Notes under the pieces: model-generated | Seen by the model: only the letters and a program-made list of their open reading frames with translations | The model's database searches: none | Told to the model about the DNA's origin: nothing | Assembly (NCBI GenBank): GCA_023101725.1 | Contig: JALJCO010001097.1 | Location: 1-64,000, forward strand | Reading direction: 5' to 3' | Length of the DNA stretch: 64,000 nucleotides | Source of the DNA: Atherinomorus stipes | Taxonomy: Eukaryota > Chordata > Actinopteri > Atheriniformes > Atherinidae | Shown here: one piece after another, positions 56,721 through 64,000 of the stretch | Position numbering within the stretch: the first letter of the stretch is position 1 | Layout: every line of letters begins with the position of its first letter | Translations under genes and position numbers: made by a program

Positions 56721-59084
56721 TGCAAACCAACTAAGACATCATTCCAACAAATATTCCGCGTGTCTGCAAATTTCATTACCATTTCCTATAACCACTACCT
56801 TTCAAAAGCTGTCATGGGAGGAAACCTGTATTTGCATTTATTTGCAAATCCTCTAAAGGAACCATGCTGGCTAGCAGAATAAATATGAGCTTTGATATGC
56901 GCACAGTCAGACCACTATTAAAAAAAAAAAAAAAATGTAATAAGCGTAAATGACATGTAAATGCTATTGAGATTGCTATCTAATAACATGCAAAGCAGCG
57001 CACTGTATCACCTTATCAAATATTTGAGTTAGACCACGTGGATGCACCTAGATCTCGGTTTGCGTAGAGTGATGATACCTGCAAGTAAGTGTGTCTGCCT
57101 GCTTGGCTGTCTGTGCATAGGTGTGCATCCCTCTTGTATGTTACTTCCACACTTTGGTGGTCTTATTTGCCAACATGCAAACACAAATGCAATGCCTTCA
57201 TTGACTTTCAGTGGACTCATTAAATCTAAATTATATTTGAAGAGATCTTCACTATGGTTAAATAACTATGTGATGCTTATTTTTTGCTCGAACAATCCAA
57301 GCCTTTATAGCTTTTAACAACTAGGTCTACATCAGTGCTGAATTACAAGACTGTGGTGACTTACAGTACAGAATAACCAGAGCAAACAGCTTCAGCTCCA
57401 AGAGCATTATGGGCACATGTGTGTCTAAAGACATTTATATCGTAAAACCCAACAGAACATGAAAAACAGCATGGCTCAGAAAGAAGGGATGTGTTGAAAA
57501 AGGGCAATGGAAGTCAAGCTGATCTGTTCCCTAAAAAGGACAAGCTATAACCCTGCGTTTGCAGGCTAATATTAGGTCAAAAAGCAGATTTTGCCTTCAG
57601 CATTGTTTCACGCCTGCACTACCGTAATATTAGGCATCAGAGTAAATATGTTATTTTTGTTTTCTTGCACAATCTGCATTAATTAGAAAAAGCACCCCCC
57701 TTGGTCAGGCACCACACTACTGCCAGGCGCCACAGGGCGAAAAATGAGTCATTTTGAAATGAATAATGGATTTGTGTCTGCAGGGAGACTAAAGGATTCA
57801 CACACAAGTGTGTGTGTGCGTGTGTGTGTGTCAACCAGTGTGAATGTGTGAACCCAACACCCTGCCTATAAATACATCCCTGCTGGTCATTTCATTCTGC
57901 CATCCCAGCCCTTTTAGTCCTACAGATGACCAATCTCTTTTCTAAGTCATTTCAGACGTAACTATGTAGATGTGAAAGTGCAGAGGGAGGAGAAATAAAA
58001 TCATAAATAAGCAGCAGCTTCGGGGGTTTTCCTCCACAGTAACTGCTGCCATTTGACCTCAGGCGGTCTGTGGAGGGCAGGAATGATAGATCTGCCCTTC
58101 TCCGTCCTACAGCTGTTCACACATCAACAGCAGAAGTTCCAATTAAAACAGTGAAGTGGCGGCATCTTTATCGCTACTGACACTCCAGAGGCACATGTGT
58201 CACTTCAGGCCTGGATGAGCTGATGAAGGAGACTTGGTGAAGAGAGGAGGTTGGGAGGTTAATGAGAGTCCAGAACTACTGGCAGCCCATATTCACAGTC
58301 GCTCCTCTCTGCGCCGCAGCCACAGCCCTTCACTCGGACATGCTCTGATATAACACATTCAGACTAATTTGAAGGCTCGCTGAAAACAGAGAACAAAACT
58401 GAGGTCAAAGGCTGCGAGTGAGTGTGTGTGCACGCGCCTGTTTTCACAGCAGCTACATGACTAAGAGAGGATGGAGGCTGAAGGACACCGAGGCTCATCT
58501 CTGACAGGCATGCTGTGTCAGCAGGAAGTGATGTCACAGGTCAGTGTTGAGAATGGGCAAGGGCACTCACCCTACAGCCCCAGTGGATAAACACTCAGTC
58601 CTTAGAAACTACATTTAGTGTAAACATTGTGAATGCCAGATACCTCAGCAGAATACCAACCATGTCTGATCAATTTGCACAAGATGTCAGTTATATCTGT
58701 TTTAAAGGAGATGGCTCACTCCCTGAGCTGCACGCAGATAGTCCAACAGAAGAACCTTCATCATCTACTGTATAATTATTATTAGATTAGTTCTACATCT
58801 GATTATCGGCAGTCAGAGCATTTTTTTACTGACTCGTTCTGTAAATGACTTCTACAGGCCCACCATTGAGTGTTAAAGCATTGATTCTGGGTGAAACCTT
58901 CCTTATGCTGTGTTCAGAACAAAACTAAACTGAGCTAATTGTACAGGCGATGACGATTGAGGTGAGCCGACAGGCATGTGTGGACTTGATTTTGCATCAG
59001 GTGATGCAAATGAATGCAAATTTCACAAGTTAGAAAAAAGAGATTGTAACGATAACAAATGAGGGTGTTTCCATCTGCATGCTA
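56721..59084. other. non-coding stretch
   Basis: A (GT)n tract lies at 57809-57831 and an A-run at 56919-56935. Nothing else is recognisable. 58040-58560 is less AT-rich but shows no exon. Confidence 0.4.
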
Positions 59085-59560
59085 TCTACCTTTTAGCAGC
59101 AGCGAGACCAGCCAGAAAAAAGGCGTTTTTGGCATTTGTTATCATTACATAAATGGCTGGTGGATTTTATAGAAATAGCAATTATGGAACGTTGGGCAGC
59201 TAATTTGCACCTAGCCAAACCGGAAAACATTTCACGTTGGGATGATGCCACCTCCACAATAAAATCTTTATTTTAGCCATGTCCTCTTTTTCACTTTGGG
59301 TCCTGTGGGAGGGGGGGGGGGGGGGGGGGGGGGTATGGTGTGGTATTCCTTGTACAGTATGTATTTTTGTTATTCTCAACATTGTCGATATGTTTGATTG
59401 GTAAAATTGCCATATTTATTTAGTCATTCTTCTGTTATGCCGCACTACCATTCTATTTTCTGCACTGTTATTGTTATTATTGTCTACCTGATGTTTGCCA
59501 CATCTGCTTGTTTTAAATCAAATGGAAAAACCAATAAAAAAATTGATCACAAAAAAAGAA
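59085..59560 (+). mobile_element. L1-like LINE 3' end
   Basis: The frame ending in TAG at 59275 reads P-E-K-R-R-F-W-H-L-L-S-L-H-K-W, then F-I-E-I-A-I-M-E-R and I-S-R-W-D-D-A. A tryptophan-rich helix followed by x-M-E-x is the extreme C-terminus of L1-clade ORF2 proteins. The following T-rich untranslated region, with a 23-base G run at 59311-59333, ends in ACCAATAAAAAAATTGATC, a typical fish L1 tail. Only the last part of the element is present. Confidence 0.5.
59311..59333 (+). repeat. G23 homopolymer
   Basis: An uninterrupted run of 23 G in the untranslated part of the L1-like fragment. Its exact length is likely unreliable. Confidence 0.9.
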
Positions 59561-59973
59561 AAAAGAGATTGTTTCAATTTCACCGGGGGTGAGAATCAAT
59601 GGATTTATGTATGAATCAATGACAGTGATCTAACAATAGTGAAGGACAAACTTAATGTAGCTGTTTGTAGGATCCAAGACATTTATGATGACACCTGTGG
59701 TTGACCAAGACAGAGAGGAGAAACATAGAGAAAAGTGAGCAGAGGAGCAGGACTACCTGGTACTGTAAATTCTAAATAAATGTTACTGGATTTTAACTTC
59801 TGGATTTACCACAGGCAGACTAGCATTAGCCGGCTGCATCAGCTTGCTAGTTAGCTGGCTTACAGGCTGCAGGACAAAAATAATTATGCTACATGTGTAT
59901 TTAAGTCACTACTCTCTGGTTGCTATGCCTGCTTACTGAATGATGCCTTTCTTTTCCTTCTACATTTCACTAT
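59561..59973. other. non-coding stretch
   Basis: No feature recognised. Confidence 0.4.
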
Positions 59974-60210
59974 AGCCCCGTTTCCACCCGTGGGTCTGGG
60001 TCGGGTGGGTTTTGGTATGGATTGCTGTGTATTAGCTCCACCTCTTCGGTCCGGATCGGTTAGATCAGTACCCCTACCTAAAGTTACCAAAAAAATATGC
60101 TGGGTCGGGTCAGATATAAGGGTACCCGTCCAAGTTTTTATTTGTGGAGACACAAAAAAACGTGGACCGATCCAGCCCGACCCGTCCCAGACCCGCTGGA
60201 CACAGACTTG
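59974..60210. mobile_element. MITE with GGTCTGGG inverted arms
   Basis: The left arm GTTTCCACCCGTGGGTCTGG and the reverse complement of the right arm, GTGTCCAGCGGGTCTGGGAC, are inverted copies; both continue with GGTCGGG. The element is about 237 bp with no coding content. The outermost bases on the right have diverged, so no TSD is visible. Confidence 0.6.
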
Positions 60211-60382
60211 ATGCAGATATACAATGCTGATGTTGATATACTCTATAGACAAGAGCTGACCCAATGAATAAGACATGTTACCTGCAACACATGCGGAAAC
60301 TATTAATAAGCAAAAGAAAAACAAATAAAATGGAGTTACTGCTGCAGTTTGATCTGAAGAACTTCCAAGAGTAGTGACTGAA

Positions 60383-60902
60383 GGGCCTTTTCCACTGCCC
60401 ATTTTTGTAACCCTTCCACACAGCACGGCACGCTTTATCTGTGTTTCCTCTGGGAAAACCCGTTACGAGCCGTTACAATTTTCCGCACCCGTTTCAGAAC
60501 TAGCTCTAACCGTGTTGAACCTACACAAAACATGACGTACCTGACGGCTCTCCACTGATTGGCCAAAGGAAGTTGTCGTCATACGTGTCAACTTTCTTGT
60601 TTCGCCTCACCTCTTCTAAAAATATCTGGTTCTGTTTTCGGTGACTAGAAGCCACAGAATAAACAACAACAGCAGTAACACCTTGATATCATCCAATGCC
60701 TCCACTGTTGTTTTTACTTTAATGCCCACCGCGTGGCACGGCAGTGACATCACCGCAATCTCGACCGCACCAACTCCGCCCACTTCCAGGTGGTAGACTA
60801 CCACTTCTCCTGTGTGTAAACAAAAACTGTCCTGGTCATCTTTAGCGTGTGGTGCTGTACTGTGCTGTACCATGCTGTGTGCAGCTGCAATGGAAAAGGC
60901 CC
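60383..60902. mobile_element. MITE with GGGCCTTTTCCAYTGC ends
   Basis: The left terminus GGGCCTTTTCCACTGC and the reverse complement of the right terminus, GGGCCTTTTCCATTGC, match at 15 of 16. Subterminal CACACAGCA motifs occur on both sides. About 520 bp long, no protein. No convincing TSD was found, so the superfamily is not assigned. Confidence 0.75.
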
Positions 60903-61204
60903 ACTATAACATCATGTTGATTCTGAGATGATCCAGATACAAGAGAAAGCAGCTAGAAATTAAACCACCATCACTCATCACAGAATTCATCAATCTGAAG
61001 GTCAGAGCTGTGGCCAGAATTTACCAAATCATCTTTTGTTTTCAACTCCACGGGCTGTCAGAAGAGATACTTGAAGTATTATTGCAATGTACTACCACCA
61101 TTACAGAGTCAAAACGATGTCTGAAAGGCTGTAGTGATACACCTGCAGAGCGAAGACCAAGAAAAGATGTGTGAAGGAGTGAAGGACTAAACTTTTTTTT
61201 TTTT

Positions 61205-61270
61205 TAGGCAAGGCAAGGCAAGTTTATTTGTATAGCACATTTCATGTACAAAGAAAGAAAGAAAAAAGAA
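61205..61270 (-). mobile_element. LINE 3' tail (reverse orientation) with GAAA repeat
   Basis: GGCAAGGCAAGGCAAGTTTA, TTTGTATAGCACATTTCATG: on the minus strand this reads GTGCTATACAAATAAACTTG followed by a (CCTTG)n-type tail, the common end of fish LINEs. A GAAA/AAAG run follows to 61270. Confidence 0.65.
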
Positions 61271-64000
61271 AGAGATGCACATTGTCCCATAATATAATTT
61301 TGTTTGGTTACCAGCTTTTTCTTCTGTGTACCAGCTTATTTTGGGCAGTTTAAGGCAAATTTAACACAAATTTGCAGGAATAATTGAACCCTCAGCTGTG
61401 TTGTAGGTGTGCTTATCCAACTTTGACCAAAAAAAAAAAAAAGACTAAGATTTCAGTTTAAATAAAATGTTTATCATGCATTGTAAGATTCCAGTTGACG
61501 TTGGGTCAACTCTTTAAAAAAAATTCTCATATTGTATTCGCTAAACATGTTTTCTAGCATCTAATGCAATGAAAATAATTCAGATTTCTGCCTACTTTGA
61601 TTCTGCATTTAGATTATTTAAGTTATCTCTCATGTTGTTGAAGTTCATCTTTTCTTGATTTATTTATTTCATTTTAATCATGAAAGTTGCTGCTCATTTT
61701 TTAAAGTGCATTTTTACCAGACAATGTTAAATAACGTTTATTTTTTATGTTTATATTTGATGTTAGAGTGATCTGTCAGGATCTGAACCACTGTTTATTT
61801 TCATTTATACATCATTTCATTGTCATTTCATTTCTTCCTGTTACGGCCTTTATTTATTTATTTTTTTGTGAAAACTGTGGAATTTATGTAAACTAAAATA
61901 ATCTTGAGTGATTCATCTTCCCTGCTCACCTATTATTTAAGAACAAATTGATGGCACTGATTAAGCTGAGCTAAGCAGCATAGACATCAGTTTTAGACTC
62001 CATAATAGTAGTTTGACACATCAAACTAACTAAAAATTCTCTGTCCATAAAGTCCTGATTTTAACAGCTGATATGTGCCATCTTCTTCACAAAAATCTCG
62101 ACCCTATTCAAACTGTTGCTCAGTTTGTGAGAATCTCTCTCACATATTTCCTTCCACATGCTGAAAATCTTAACTAACGTTGCATTAATCTTGAGAATTA
62201 TTATTGCCGGTGTGAAGATTCACTTGTTAATTTCTACAATGTATTTGGTTTTTAACTGTGTGCTTTATTATTTTGATCAGAGTTAGTCTATCTGCCATGT
62301 GTCCTGGCGGTGTTTTATCGATCTGTTTTGCTGCCAGTCGATGATGGGTGTGGTGTTTTCCATGCTTATCAGACTGTAATCAGTCAACTAGAGAAAAACT
62401 ATCACTTTTTGTTACGCGTGATGTTCCAAAAGTTAGTCCATGCATTAATTCCATCACCCATTTAATAGATATTGGACTCAAATTTTCTCTCTTTTTCTTT
62501 ATTCTCTTCTCTGTTCTGAAGTGATGATGCATTTCCTTGTAGAAATAACCATATTTCTGCGCCCCTGAATCATTAGAGGGCTAAATCCATTGTTCATCCT
62601 CCCACTCAGTGCCATCTTTGTGTTACTTCTTCTCTTTCTTACCTTTTTCTATGCTGCCTTTGTATTGTGTGTCCTGTTAATTTTGTCGTTTCCAGAGGAA
62701 GAAACAGAGAAGCAGTTTCCAGACTTACAGAAAGTACCACAGCTAAAATGAAAGGTTCAAACATCCTCTCTTCGAAAGATAGATTTAAGGATATACTGTA
62801 TAGCTTTGTGAGTATTTGTTGTGAATCCAGCCATGCTTATGGGCATGGTTGTTTTTGTTTTTATAGCTTTTCTATCATGCAGAACCAACCATACATTAAT
62901 GCTCATTACCACTGGAAGTACTCCGGACCTCACCCTTTACATCTATTTCCGTTTTTCCTCCAACCCCTGGTGCCTTTTGATCTTTGCATGTTCCTTTCTC
63001 ATTGCCACATTCCCACAGGTTTTTTAGCTTTGTTATCAACAACGTCTTGCGGTGCATCCCAGTGGGACTCAGAGATTTCCAACCCGCATCCAGCACAGAT
63101 GTTGCTGTACTCTATTCTAGCCACTTGGCTATGCCTCTTGGTGTTTGATGTCCCTGCTAGCGTCTAACACCCTGCTGTAATGTGCCGAACAGTCTCAGTA
63201 GCATGTTTGTACCACCTGCAAGTTGAGTTGTGTGTGCTGCTGTAAACCCTGTCTCCATGTCTCTGGTGTTTTGAGTCTGTTCTTGTGATAAGAGCTGCTG
63301 TTTTGCTCTTCAAGCCAGTCTTTTCTAATCTGTTGTAGGATTTTTTTTTCATATTAACTATATTCTCTACAGGGTAAAGATATATTATTTGTTTTTTTTC
63401 CACAATGCTTACTTTTGTTTTAATATCCTTCCCCCACCTTATATTGCCTGATGTGTTTCATTACATTTAAAGAGGGGGTTTCATGTCACTCTCAGGCACA
63501 TAATTCACTTTTATAGCACAATCAAATAACTGTGTTCCCTTCAGTTGTTTTGAAAATACTGTATACATAAAAAAAGTGAAAACAATGCGACTTTGATCCA
63601 CTTCATATTTGACGCCTTAAAAATCTCTTTTTAAGATGCCTCCTACAGTTTCTGACACTCCCCTCTCTCTCATCACAACTGTGCCTGATGTCATCATTTA
63701 CTATTGTTAGATTTTTCTTGTTTGCAAAGGAGCTACTTTTAACATTGTGCAAAATGTGTAAAATGGCAACACGGGATATTGCACAACTCCATGCATCCTA
63801 TTTTAGACCCAAAAAGTGACATTTTTTTGAAGAAGTGGAGCGGGTATAAAGGAGGAACACGTAGCCTGCCTGCAGGCTTAGATGGTGTGTGTGTGTCTGT
63901 GTTTTTTGGTTAACATTTAGGCTCCAGTTGCTACAGCTTACAGCTTTGTGGAATAGGAGGTGCTATGCAGTTGCAGCTGTTTAAGCAGCCTCGGTGGCTT
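61271..64000. other. AT-rich non-coding stretch
   Basis: The longest open frame (166 codons, 62667-63167) has no recognisable domain, no coding-like composition and no splice context that I can defend. A GT tract lies at about 63882-63900. Nothing else is seen. Confidence 0.4.

Noticed and set aside
62667..63167. 166-codon plus-strand frame
   Set aside because: No recognisable family, biased residue mix typical of random AT-rich DNA, and no flanking gene evidence.

Overview
The window looks like intergenic or intronic DNA of a teleost fish. I found no host protein-coding exon, tRNA, rRNA or CRISPR array that I can defend. The case for a teleost rests on the repeats: Tc1/mariner, hAT, PIF/Harbinger with its Myb-like partner gene, L2/jockey-type LINEs, an L1-like LINE tail, the common teleost SINE/LINE tail, and many short inverted-repeat (MITE-like) elements in AT-rich sequence. 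There are no operons or other prokaryotic gene organisation. Family names come from my recognition of motifs; no database search was run.

Layout. 1-2940 is AT-rich single-copy DNA with one fold-back element (976-1270). 2965-7690 is an extreme, strand-asymmetric G-rich homopurine block of about 4.7 kb. It produces long but meaningless proline-rich and glycine-rich reading frames. 7691-13875 is mostly unannotated. 13876-18731 is a cluster of DNA-transposon remnants, including a hAT-like element with 8-bp target-site duplications (TSDs) and a nested MITE. 22502-24436 is a decayed Tc1/mariner element broken by foreign sequence. 27500-28010 stacks transposon ends.

28870-31335 is a LINE reverse-transcriptase remnant. 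A Harbinger element (29158-30609) split it and still carries pieces of both Harbinger genes. 33407-35075 is an old hAT-like element with a younger hAT (33897-34938) inside it; the younger one keeps a BED-zinc-finger exon and perfect TSDs. 40074-41085 is a teleost repeat split by a LINE tail.

42283-45000 is a hAT-like element with perfect 8-bp TSDs. It hosts a 557-bp insertion (44225-44781) made almost wholly of one huge palindrome, flanked by a perfect 13-bp TSD and carrying a hammerhead-ribozyme-like core. This is the most unusual structure in the window and resembles a short Penelope-like retroelement in inverted-dimer form. A separate perfect-stem hairpin (45013-45125) lies next to the hAT's right TSD.

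48674-48812 holds a Harbinger-type Myb-like exon, 49077-49260 a long TG/TA microsatellite, and 50254-52985 a two-ORF LINE missing most of its reverse-transcriptase core. 56358-56720, 59085-59560, 59974-60210, 60383-60902 and 61205-61270 are further repeats. The rest is AT-rich DNA in which I see nothing definite.

The coding fragments belong to selfish elements and none appears intact. The nested insertions allow relative dating: LINE before Harbinger, old hAT before BED-hAT, and hAT before palindromic retroelement.
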